Below, one piece after another: positions 24,684 to 32,336 of a stretch of 64,000 bases of DNA. The translations under genes and the position numbers were made by a program. The stretch lies in NCBI GenBank assembly GCA_905233165.1, contig CAJODL010000006.1:1-64000 (forward strand), written 5' to 3'. The notes under the pieces were generated by a model. That model saw only the letters and a list, made by a program, of their open reading frames with translations, did no database searches and had not been told where the DNA came from. Each line of letters opens with the position of its first letter. Positions within the stretch are counted from its first letter, which is position 1. The DNA is from an uncultured Prevotella sp. (lineage in GTDB: Bacteria; Bacteroidota; Bacteroidia; Bacteroidales; Bacteroidaceae).

Positions 24684-25537
24684 TGTTTAAAGAAGAGAAG
24701 GATGGCCCCGAGGAGCAACATAAAGATTCCGACATAGACATACGGCAGCCAAGGGTCGCGGACCAGTTCGAGGACGCTGCTCTCGCTCATCCCGCCCATC
24801 GCCTCGTTGTACGACAGCTGATAGACCTTCCACCCCATGATGCTGAGGGGCTTGTTCACCAAAATGGTATCGCGCAAGGAATCGCCGTCGGCAATGAAGA
24901 GCGTGACGTCGGAGGCATAGCGCTTCGGGCCGCCGCCAAGCTCTGCAGGATACATCTCGATGGAGAAGTCATTCAGCCGTATCGCAAAGTCGAGCTTTTG
25001 CGGACGGTTCTGCATGTCATACGCCAACTGTTCCCTACCGCCTTCCGGTATCGCCACGCGCAGCTTCTGTATGTCGGCATTGCCGAGCGTTCCGCAGACG
25101 AGGGCCATGAAGAGTCCGACATGTGAGAACAACGCCCCCCAACGTCCCTTCCTACCGCCACGCCACGACCGCAGTGCCAGCAGCTGACGTAATGACACCG
25201 CACCGACGATAAGCGTCATCCACAGATATGGCAGCACAAACACCCACGACGACAGCAGGTCGTTGCCAAAGCCCATGACGACGGTGACGATGCTGACATA
25301 CACAAGGGAGATGACAGCCGCCTTGCCGCTGGTGAGGTATCTTATGGCGTTGCTTCTATTGCCGAAGAAGACCAGCGCGACAACCAACGCTAATACCACC
25401 GCCAGCGCTATAATATTAAAAGGAAAGGCAAACAGCGCCCAGTCGATGGCACCGACAGATAACTGGAGCAGGATGCCCACAACAGCAAGTCCCGCTCCAA
25501 TCACTAAACCTTCTCTATATGACCAAGGATTTTTCAA
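24680..25537 (-). CDS. ResB-like cytochrome c biogenesis protein
   Basis: A 285-residue protein with four predicted membrane helices (about 10-28, 35-55, 72-95, 98-115), an extracytoplasmic beta-rich domain (about 150-250) and a last helix at 262-282. The ending IMGWKVYQLSYNEA before a terminal helix is typical of ResB/Ccs1. It partners the downstream CcsA. The start appears to be TTG at 25537 inside a heptamer repeat, just after an in-frame stop; the weak start and its place in a repeat are unusual. Confidence 0.8.
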   Translation of the reverse strand: MKNPWSYREGLVIGAGLAVVGILLQLSVGAIDWALFAFPFNIIALAVVLALVVALVFFGNRSNAIRYLTSGKAAVISLVYVSIVTVVMGFGNDLLSSWVFVLPYLWMTLIVGAVSLRQLLALRSWRGGRKGRWGALFSHVGLFMALVCGTLGNADIQKLRVAIPEGGREQLAYDMQNRPQKLDFAIRLNDFSIEMYPAELGGGPKRYASDVTLFIADGDSLRDTILVNKPLSIMGWKVYQLSYNEAMGGMSESSVLELVRDPWLPYVYVGIFMLLLGAILLFFKH

Positions 25538-25577
25538 TTATGAATTTTTAATTTTGAATTAAGAATTTTGAATTAAA
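25536..25577. repeat. Heptamer spacer repeat, six units
   Basis: AATTATG, AATTTTT, AATTTTG, AATTAAG, AATTTTG, AATTAAA. The array contributes the TTG start of resB. Confidence 0.85.
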
Positions 25578-25583
25578 CAAAAG

Positions 25584-25611
25584 CCTTTGACCTTAGACCT
25601 TTGACCTTTTA
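25584..25611. repeat. Heptamer spacer repeat, four units of another sequence
   Basis: CCTTTGA, CCTTAGA, CCTTTGA, CCTTTTA. It follows the AATTnnn array after six bases, with the same period and unrelated sequence. The last unit supplies the stop codon of the DUF2264 gene. Confidence 0.85.
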
Positions 25612-26853
25612 CTCCCAAATATGATCCTTCGGGAATGGTTTGCCGCCCCAGGCTTTTTCCTGTGTTATATCCTCGGCAGGGTCTGTCCAGAACGGGTCAT
25701 CAGCAGGCAGGCCAAGTGGCAGCAATACCTCAGAAGTGATATACAGCGAACCGTTGTTAGTGTACCAGTCAGCCACCTCCGGCTGTCTGCCGCAGAAGCC
25801 GATAGTAAGGAATCCCTTTTCGTTAAAGTTGCCCGGAGCGTCCCACATGCGGTGCATCACCTTTGTGAGGGCGTTTCTAACCTGTCCGTTGCTTAAATCC
25901 TTCGGCAGCGTCTTCTGCCACGCCACCCACGCTAACGGTTGCATGGCAGCGAGACGGTAAGGGATGCTGCGGCCGAAAACGGGGAAAGTGCCCTCGGGAG
26001 AGATGAAGCGCTCAAGGATGATAGAGAACTTCTGACAGCGCTTCAGGGCACGGGCGTAGAAGTCTTTGTAGTTTATCTTCCAACCGTAGCCGCGGACATC
26101 GCGCATCGTAGCGAGCGTCTCAAGATACATGGCATGGAAGACGTAGCTGGAGTAATAGTCGAAGGCAAACGTGCCCTGACCGTCAGAATACCAGCCGTCA
26201 CCCACATACCATTCCTCACACTTGCGGACAGCACCATTTACGCGGTAGCTGTCATAAGGCGCACCGGCCTTGGCGAGGAACGACTCTATCTCCGCAGCAA
26301 ACAGCAGCCAGTTGGTATAAGGCGGCTCTACGCGGCGAAGACGGGTGAACTCATCAATATAACGTGCCTTCGTAGTCTCATCAAGAGGTTTCCACAGCGC
26401 ATCAAAGCCGCGTATCAACGACTCAGCGATATATGCCGCATCCACCAATGGCTGTCCTTCCTTACGCCACAGCAGATAGTCCTTTGAGTCAGGATTCACA
26501 GCCTCTGCATACGCCTTCAGGGCCCATTCCTTCACCTTCCGGCGCTCCTTACCTTCGGGGGTATCATCATCGGGCAACGAAAGCCACGGAGCAATACCGG
26601 CCATCAGGCGACCGAAGCATTCCATGTAGGTGACGCGCTTGTCACGCGAATCGAAAGAGGGACTGACCTCTATCTGCATCTCCGTGGAGAGCATACCACG
26701 CGACATCGGTTCAAGAACTGGCGCCGCAATACGGTAAGCCTGAGAAGCCCAGTATTCACGGTCGGACATTACACGCAGCTGCTTCTTTGCAGCGAAAGAG
26801 GCAGCAACACCAAAGACAACAAGTGTCAGGATAAGAAACGTGATTTTCTTCAT
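25609..26853 (-). CDS. DUF2264 family protein, possible glycosidase
   Basis: A 414-residue exported protein with signal peptide (MKKITFLILTLVVFGVAASFA). The YRIAAPVLEPMSRGML segment near the mature start and WYVGDGWYSDGQGTFAFDYYSSYVFH in the middle fit DUF2264, an (alpha/alpha)6-barrel family. To my recollection it has been linked to a beta-glucuronidase family (GH154), but that is not certain. It would suit the pectin-related enzymes elsewhere in the window. The start at 26853 is chosen over the in-frame ATG at 26862, which lies in a heptamer repeat. Confidence 0.78.
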   Translation of the reverse strand: MKKITFLILTLVVFGVAASFAAKKQLRVMSDREYWASQAYRIAAPVLEPMSRGMLSTEMQIEVSPSFDSRDKRVTYMECFGRLMAGIAPWLSLPDDDTPEGKERRKVKEWALKAYAEAVNPDSKDYLLWRKEGQPLVDAAYIAESLIRGFDALWKPLDETTKARYIDEFTRLRRVEPPYTNWLLFAAEIESFLAKAGAPYDSYRVNGAVRKCEEWYVGDGWYSDGQGTFAFDYYSSYVFHAMYLETLATMRDVRGYGWKINYKDFYARALKRCQKFSIILERFISPEGTFPVFGRSIPYRLAAMQPLAWVAWQKTLPKDLSNGQVRNALTKVMHRMWDAPGNFNEKGFLTIGFCGRQPEVADWYTNNGSLYITSEVLLPLGLPADDPFWTDPAEDITQEKAWGGKPFPKDHIWE

Positions 26854-26857
26854 AATA

Positions 26858-26892
26858 TTCAATGTTCAATGTTCAATGCTCAATGGTCAATG
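26858..26892. repeat. Heptamer spacer repeat, five units
   Basis: TTCAATG x3, CTCAATG, GTCAATG. It covers the spacer upstream of the DUF2264 gene and supplies the last codon and stop of ispF. Confidence 0.9.
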
Positions 26893-27360
26893 TTCTATCA
26901 GCGCCACCGCATACGCCGAGATGCCTTCTTTACGGCCAGTGAAGCCGAGCTTCTCGGTTGTGGTGGCCTTGATAGAGATATTGTCCCTATCAGTCTGCAT
27001 CACCTCCGCGAGGCAATCCTTCATCGCCTCAATGTGCGGATTGAGCTTTGGCTGCTCGGCACATATCGTGCAGTCGATATTGCCCACCTTATATCCCTTC
27101 GTAGCGATGAGCTCTATCGTCTTCCGCAACAATATCTTGGAGTCAATGCCATCGGTTTCTGCGGCAGTATCAGGGAAGTGGTACCCGATATCCCGCATAT
27201 TCGCTGCCCCAAGGAGAGCGTCGCAAATAGCATGTATCAACACGTCAGCATCACTATGGCCCAACAGACCGTGTGTATGCTCTATCTTTATTCCACCCAG
27301 CCACAGGTCGCGACCTTCTACAAGCTGGTGGACATCATATCCCATTCCTATTCTTATCAT
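26887..27360 (-). CDS. ispF: 2-C-methyl-D-erythritol 2,4-cyclodiphosphate synthase
   Basis: A 157-residue enzyme of the MEP isoprenoid pathway. GMGYDVHQL holds the metal ligands Asp8 and His10, His43 follows in DVLIHAICDALLG, and KATTTEKLGFTGRKEG is the conserved C-terminal motif. The start is ATG 27360, which overlaps the acyltransferase stop by four bases. A longer frame that runs upstream to 27711 is an out-of-frame read of the acyltransferase gene. The last residues and stop fall in a heptamer array. Confidence 0.96.
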   Translation of the reverse strand: MIRIGMGYDVHQLVEGRDLWLGGIKIEHTHGLLGHSDADVLIHAICDALLGAANMRDIGYHFPDTAAETDGIDSKILLRKTIELIATKGYKVGNIDCTICAEQPKLNPHIEAMKDCLAEVMQTDRDNISIKATTTEKLGFTGRKEGISAYAVALIEH

Positions 27361-28373
27361 CTTTTCGTTTTCGTTTTCGTTATCGTTATCGTTTTCGTTG
27401 CGAAAGCACATACCTTGCTTATTATCCATGCTATCGGAACGCTGATGGCGAGGGTAATGAAGAACCTGGGCCAGTATGACAGGTGGTATGCATGCTGCAG
27501 GGGTTTGAGGACGTACTCCACATGAAGCAGGTATATCTCCAGAGAAATGCCGCCCACAAAACCTATCGCGGTATTGATGCCCCGTATGTGTGACAGTGCG
27601 TCGAACACCTCGCTCATGATGATTACCGTCGTGATAGCGAGCACTATGTACAGCATTCGCTCGGTATAAAGCGGGAAGCGTCCGTGGCGCATCTGCTCCA
27701 ACCACACACATGCTCCAAGACTAAAGATGAAAGCAGCGATGACGAAAATCCATGAATCAGCCGACAGCCTCGTCTTACTGCGTATCGCCTCTGCCAGATT
27801 GATACCAAGACAGAATATCGGCACACGGCTCCAGAATATCTCGATATGTCCGACGGCACTATGTATCGGCGTGATATACTGCACCATGATACACCACATC
27901 AGCGGGAAGGCAACAAGCCAACGGCAGGCTGGGTTGCGACGCACCACCTCCATATAGAATGGTGCGAAGAAATACATCATCATCGTGGCAGGAACATACC
28001 AGAACGTCAGTTGGTCATAGCGCCAGAAGTTCCAGTTGAAGAATACCTGCATGATGAGATTCACCCATCCATCGAAGGTGGCATGCGCAAAGTCGAAGCG
28101 GCTCACGAAGTAATAGCCGGCAATGATGAGCCATGCAGGGTAGATGCGGATAATGCGGTTGAAATAGAACCGCCTCAGGTCGGGATTCTTACTCCAACTA
28201 TACCACAATCCCATTCCCGAGAGAAACAGGAAAATATCAACACCCAGATTGCCCATGCGGACCAATCCATACCACGAACTGCTGCGGGGCACTCCCATGT
28301 GGAATAACATGACGATGATAATGGCAAAGCCCATCAACTGACCCCTATAAGTAGATATCTTACCTAAATTCAT
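27357..28373 (-). CDS. Acyltransferase family 3 membrane protein
   Basis: A 338-residue multi-pass membrane protein with about ten helices, of the acyltransferase-3 type that transfers O-acyl groups to surface polysaccharides or lipids. The RGQLMGFAIIIVMLFHMG start carries the family His, and GNLGVDIFLFLSGMGLWYS is the second motif. The C-terminal [13 protein letters not shown] tail is encoded by 6-bp repeats and is probably a recent addition. The stop overlaps ispF by four bases. A TACTTTTG promoter element lies five bases before the ATG. Confidence 0.85.
   Translation of the reverse strand: MNLGKISTYRGQLMGFAIIIVMLFHMGVPRSSSWYGLVRMGNLGVDIFLFLSGMGLWYSWSKNPDLRRFYFNRIIRIYPAWLIIAGYYFVSRFDFAHATFDGWVNLIMQVFFNWNFWRYDQLTFWYVPATMMMYFFAPFYMEVVRRNPACRWLVAFPLMWCIMVQYITPIHSAVGHIEIFWSRVPIFCLGINLAEAIRSKTRLSADSWIFVIAAFIFSLGACVWLEQMRHGRFPLYTERMLYIVLAITTVIIMSEVFDALSHIRGINTAIGFVGGISLEIYLLHVEYVLKPLQHAYHLSYWPRFFITLAISVPIAWIISKVCAFATKTITITKTKTKR
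27367..27396 (-). repeat. 6-bp repeat array at the acyltransferase 3' end, five units
   Basis: On the minus strand GAAAAC and GATAAC units, the same as at 19849-19884, encode the [10 protein letters not shown] tail in a different frame from the symporter copy. Confidence 0.9.
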
Positions 28374-28378
28374 GCTCG

Positions 28379-28386
28379 CAAAAGTA
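28379..28386 (-). promoter_or_regulatory. Promoter element directly before the acyltransferase ATG
   Basis: TACTTTTG on the minus strand lies five bases before the start codon, so the transcript would have almost no leader. A good upstream TTTG was not found. Confidence 0.5.
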
Positions 28387-28481
28387 TGAATTTTGTGGGA
28401 GACTATGGCATGTTTTCCTATTTTTTTTCAAAAAAACGCAAAAAATACTATATTATAAGTAATTGATACATTGCTTTTTTG

Positions 28482-28489
28482 TACATTTG
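28482..28489 (+). promoter_or_regulatory. Promoter element of the 28524-32297 operon
   Basis: TACATTTG at 28482-28489, 34 bases before the start codon. The best upstream match (TTG 28463-28465) is spaced 16 bases, shorter than usual. Confidence 0.45.
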
Positions 28490-28523
28490 CACCGGTTTTT
28501 GACAAAAACAGATTAACAATTTG

Positions 28524-30341
28524 ATGAGCATCTTTCTACGTCCCATAATGACGCGAATGTTTCTGTTCCTGTACCTGGTAGGTATAATGAGCAGCATCCT
28601 GACCGTTCCTCCATACAAGACAGCACACATGTATGAATGGGCTCCATACGAGCTCTTCGCGGATGTATTTATCATAGCCGCCATCTGGCTGGTGATAAAA
28701 AGACTATTATATAAAGAAGGAGCAACGACGGTTGGCAGAAAGATATGCAACTGGGCTTACCGCCTGCTGCTGGCAGTCTTTTACATTGCCGTCTATGTGC
28801 TGTATATTGCCGATATGTTCTGCTTTGTGAAGTTCGGCAGCACGCTTAATCCCTCGATGCTGTTGCTGATAGGTGAGACGACAAGTAACGAAGCCGGTGA
28901 ATTCTTGCAGAGCTACGTAACGTCCGACATCATATTCAGCGAAGTAGGCGTCATAGCCCTTGTGCCATTGCTGCACGCAATCGTAGCAGGCAGTTGGAAA
29001 CATATTTCCCATTGCTCTCATCTTTCCCATCTCCCCTACAAGCCCATCCTTGGCACCGCTGTTGCTATTGCTGTCGGAGTGTGCTTCTACCTCACCTACC
29101 CTAACAAGCAGATGTACCTGCATACCATGTCGCTGGAGACAATAGGACAGGTGGAGCATTCGCTTGCCTATCGCCCTCACACAGAGCTATACCAGCCGCC
29201 AATGCGCTTGGCATTCTCCATACGCTGCAACCAACTCATCGGTCAACAACTGGGCAAACTGAAGGCCACCATCGGTAAGGTGGAGGTGGATAGCTGTTCG
29301 GTGAAGAGTCCTGAGATTGTCCTCATCATCGGTGAGAGTTTCAACAAACGCCACGCACAGCTGTATGGCTACGACAAAGAGAATATGCCAAATCAGGTGC
29401 GCATGGAGAAGGAAGGACGCCTGACGAAGTTCGAAGATGTCGTATCGCCATGGAACCTGACGAGTTTTGTCTTCAAACATTTCATGACGACCTATTGCGT
29501 CGGTGACAAGGGCGAATGGTGTGACTACCCATTGTTCTGCGAGATATTCCGCAAGGCTGGATATAATGTCAATTTCCTCACAAACCAGTTCCAAACAAAG
29601 GCAAAGCAGGAGGTCTATGACTTCTCTGGCGGCTTCTTTATCAACGACGAAGAGTTGTCATCAGTGCAGTTCGACCACCGCAACAACCGCCTGCATGTCT
29701 TTGACGAAGGATTGCTGAAGGACTATGATGCTATGGCTGACATGCAACGCAGCAAGGGTATGGACAGCACGAAGCAACTGCATATCTTCCACCTCATGGG
29801 AATGCATGTCAACTACCGCATACGCTGTCCTAACCGCATGAAGAAATGGGGAGTAAGTGAATATCCTAACGATACCGACATTCCCACAAAGAAACGAAAA
29901 GTGCTTGCCGACTACGACAACAGCGTATGGTATAACGATAGCATCGTAAACCAGATTGTGGAGCGTTTCAAGAACGACGATGCCATCATCATTTATATTC
30001 CCGACCATGGTGAGGAAGTCTTTGGCCCCGGTGCCCGGCATTTCTTTGGCAGGATGCATGATGCCGTCATCAACAAGCGCCTTGCCGACGAGGAGTTCCG
30101 CATCCCGATGTGGATATACACCACCCCACTCTATGCTAAGAACCACCCCGACGTAGTGGCAGCCATCAAGGCGGCAGCGCCAAAGAAATATATGACGGAC
30201 GCCCTGAGCCATCTGCTCATGGGACTGGCCGGCATCCATACCAAGTACTACAAACCACAGTACGACATACTCTCACCACAATATGACGAGTCGCGTCGTC
30301 GATTACTGAAAAACAACACTGACTATGACACTCTTAAGTAG
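28524..30341 (+). CDS. Phosphoethanolamine transferase-like sulfatase-fold enzyme
   Basis: A 605-residue inner-membrane enzyme. Five N-terminal helices are followed by an extracytoplasmic alkaline-phosphatase-fold domain from about residue 265. Metal-site motifs are PEIVLIIGESFNKRHAQLYGY and IYIPDHGEEVFG, and a Thr in the SPWNLTSFVFK segment is the likely nucleophile. Enzymes of this layout move phosphoethanolamine to lipid A, core sugars or glycans. The acceptor is unknown. ATG at 28524 is chosen over an adjacent TTG. It overlaps the next acyltransferase gene by 17 bases. Confidence 0.8.
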   Translation: MSIFLRPIMTRMFLFLYLVGIMSSILTVPPYKTAHMYEWAPYELFADVFIIAAIWLVIKRLLYKEGATTVGRKICNWAYRLLLAVFYIAVYVLYIADMFCFVKFGSTLNPSMLLLIGETTSNEAGEFLQSYVTSDIIFSEVGVIALVPLLHAIVAGSWKHISHCSHLSHLPYKPILGTAVAIAVGVCFYLTYPNKQMYLHTMSLETIGQVEHSLAYRPHTELYQPPMRLAFSIRCNQLIGQQLGKLKATIGKVEVDSCSVKSPEIVLIIGESFNKRHAQLYGYDKENMPNQVRMEKEGRLTKFEDVVSPWNLTSFVFKHFMTTYCVGDKGEWCDYPLFCEIFRKAGYNVNFLTNQFQTKAKQEVYDFSGGFFINDEELSSVQFDHRNNRLHVFDEGLLKDYDAMADMQRSKGMDSTKQLHIFHLMGMHVNYRIRCPNRMKKWGVSEYPNDTDIPTKKRKVLADYDNSVWYNDSIVNQIVERFKNDDAIIIYIPDHGEEVFGPGARHFFGRMHDAVINKRLADEEFRIPMWIYTTPLYAKNHPDVVAAIKAAAPKKYMTDALSHLLMGLAGIHTKYYKPQYDILSPQYDESRRRLLKNNTDYDTLK

Positions 30342-31410
30342 AGCAGAATGTTCAGCATTGCGAGGCATTGCCATCATTGGCATCTTCTTGCATAACTACC
30401 TCCACTGGCTCGGTCCGATGGTGAAGGAGAACGAATACCAGTTCCACATGCATAATGCAGAGCGTTTTTGGTATATCCTCACCCACCCCGACCAGAACCT
30501 GCTATACCATCTCTTCTCGTTCTTCGGCCACTATGGCGTTCCCGTCTTCGTGTTCCTCAGCGGCTACGGTCTTTATCTGAAATACGAAAGCGGAGTAGAG
30601 CAACGGAATGACGGAGCAACGGGATTACGGATTAACGGAATTTGGGAATTTATGAAGAGCCATTACCAAAAACTCTTCCCAATGATGTTCTTGGGGTTCT
30701 GTACGTTTGCAATGGTTGACTGGATGACACCCGGCCGCCACCATTGGACATGGGATGCCATCATAGAGCAGCTTACGATGACCATCAATATATTCCCCGA
30801 CCCCGACCATCGCATCTGGCCCGGCCCGTATTGGTTCTTCGGACTGATGATGGAGTTATATCTCGTCTATCGTCTGTTCCTCTACCGCCGCCATTGGGGA
30901 TGGAACGTGGGGCTCATCATCTGCTGCATGGCGATACAGACCCTGTGCTATGACAGTCCCGAAGGCGATGCCATCAACCGCATACGCTATAACTTCATGG
31001 GCAACATGATGCCGTTCGGAATGGGACTGCTCTGCGGTAGACTGACGCAGGACTTCGGAACAACTGAATTACGAAATTACGGAATTACGGCCTTTTTGTT
31101 GTCCACAGCCGCAATTATACTCCTATCCTTCAACTTCTGGACGTGGCTGATAGTGCCTTTCTTCGTTGTTGTTGCCCATGTTGCCTTTATCAAGATGCTG
31201 TCCGCCATTCCGGCAGCCGACATTCTGGTGCGTGGCATAGCATGGGTGGGAGGCATCAGCGCCGCCATCTTCGTGTGCCATCCCATTACGCGAAAAATAT
31301 TTATTCCTATCAGCAGAAGCGGTGACATCCTTGACGGCCTGACGATATACATCATCGCCACCATCCTGCTCGCAATAATATTCAAGAAAATAATAGCCAC
31401 CCTGAAATGA
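30325..31410 (+). CDS. Acyltransferase family 3 membrane protein
   Basis: A 361-residue membrane protein with about ten helices. RGIAIIGIFLHNYLHWLG carries the family His, and HYGVPVFVFLSGYGLYLKYE is the second motif. It starts inside the end of the phosphoethanolamine-transferase-like gene and overlaps the UbiA-family gene by four bases, so the three proteins are made together and probably modify the same surface molecule. The acyl donor and acceptor are unknown. Confidence 0.83.
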   Translation: MTLLSRAECSALRGIAIIGIFLHNYLHWLGPMVKENEYQFHMHNAERFWYILTHPDQNLLYHLFSFFGHYGVPVFVFLSGYGLYLKYESGVEQRNDGATGLRINGIWEFMKSHYQKLFPMMFLGFCTFAMVDWMTPGRHHWTWDAIIEQLTMTINIFPDPDHRIWPGPYWFFGLMMELYLVYRLFLYRRHWGWNVGLIICCMAIQTLCYDSPEGDAINRIRYNFMGNMMPFGMGLLCGRLTQDFGTTELRNYGITAFLLSTAAIILLSFNFWTWLIVPFFVVVAHVAFIKMLSAIPAADILVRGIAWVGGISAAIFVCHPITRKIFIPISRSGDILDGLTIYIIATILLAIIFKKIIATLK

Positions 31411-32297
31411 AAAGCGTTTTACAAATTCTGCGCCCTTATCAGTGGGTCAAGAACTTCTTCGTCTTCATGCCCTTGTTCTTCGGGCATCAGTTGATGAATG
31501 TGCCGTTGCTTATAAATAGCATCATAGCCTTCTTCGCCTTCTCATTCGTCGCCTCCAGCATATACTGCTTCAACGATATCATCGACGTAGAAGATGACCG
31601 TCGCCACGTAGAGAAGTGCCACCGTCCCATTGCCAGCGGCAAGATATCCGTCGCTATGGGCTATGCCTTGATGTTAGTGATGCTCGCACTGAGCATAGCA
31701 CTGTCCTTCGCGCTGCCATACGATGTTGTCTCAACGACACTGCCGTTGCCATACATTATAATAATATATTGGCTGATGGAAATGGCATACTGCATTCGCC
31801 TGAAGCGTATCGCCATCATCGACCTCTGCATCCTCTCCATGGGCTTCCTCCTACGCATAGCAGCAGGTGGTGCAGCGACGGGCATATTGCTGTCCCACTG
31901 GCTCATCATGATGACCTTCCTGCTGACACTGTTCTTAGGGTTTGCAAAGCGCAGGGATGACGTACTGAAATTCCAGAAGACCAAGATCCCGCCCCGTCAC
32001 AACACGAAGCGCTACAACCTCACCTTCGTCAACGAAGCCATCACAGTGACAGGCTGCGTTATGCTCGTCTGCTATATCATGTACACCGTATCGCCCGAGA
32101 CGATAGCCAACTTCGACAATCGCCACATCTATCTCACCACCATCTTCGTCCTCCTTGGAGTGTTGAGATACATGCAGCTCGCCGTTGTTGACGAAAAGAG
32201 CGGCGACCCCACGAAGGTGCTCCTCCGCGATCCCTTCACCCAAGTCATCGTCCTCTGCTGGGCAGTCGCCTTTCTATTCATTATATATATATTATAA
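31407..32297 (+). CDS. UbiA-family protein, decaprenyl-phosphate phosphoribosyltransferase-like
   Basis: A 296-residue membrane prenyltransferase with about eight helices. ILRPYQWVKNFFVFMPLFFG at the start, the Asp-rich CFNDIIDVEDDRRHVEKCHR and RPIAS motifs match the branch of UbiA enzymes that move phosphoribose to polyprenyl phosphate (the first step to decaprenyl-phosphoryl-arabinose in mycobacteria). In Bacteroidetes its product is not known to me. It is the last gene of the operon, followed by a bidirectional terminator. Confidence 0.78.
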   Translation: MKSVLQILRPYQWVKNFFVFMPLFFGHQLMNVPLLINSIIAFFAFSFVASSIYCFNDIIDVEDDRRHVEKCHRPIASGKISVAMGYALMLVMLALSIALSFALPYDVVSTTLPLPYIIIIYWLMEMAYCIRLKRIAIIDLCILSMGFLLRIAAGGAATGILLSHWLIMMTFLLTLFLGFAKRRDDVLKFQKTKIPPRHNTKRYNLTFVNEAITVTGCVMLVCYIMYTVSPETIANFDNRHIYLTTIFVLLGVLRYMQLAVVDEKSGDPTKVLLRDPFTQVIVLCWAVAFLFIIYIL

Positions 32298-32302
32298 AAG
32301 AA

Positions 32303-32336
32303 AACTTGCAGCCGGAATGACTGCAAGTTCTTTTTT
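32303..32336. terminator. Bidirectional terminator
   Basis: AACTTGCAG (32303-32311) pairs with CTGCAAGTT (32321-32329). T runs follow on both strands, serving the plus-strand operon and the convergent clpB. Confidence 0.9.

Noticed and set aside
26887..27711. ispF with a 117-residue N-terminal extension
   Set aside because: The extension is an out-of-frame read of the acyltransferase gene. Conserved ispF begins at the ATG 27360, which overlaps the upstream stop by four bases.
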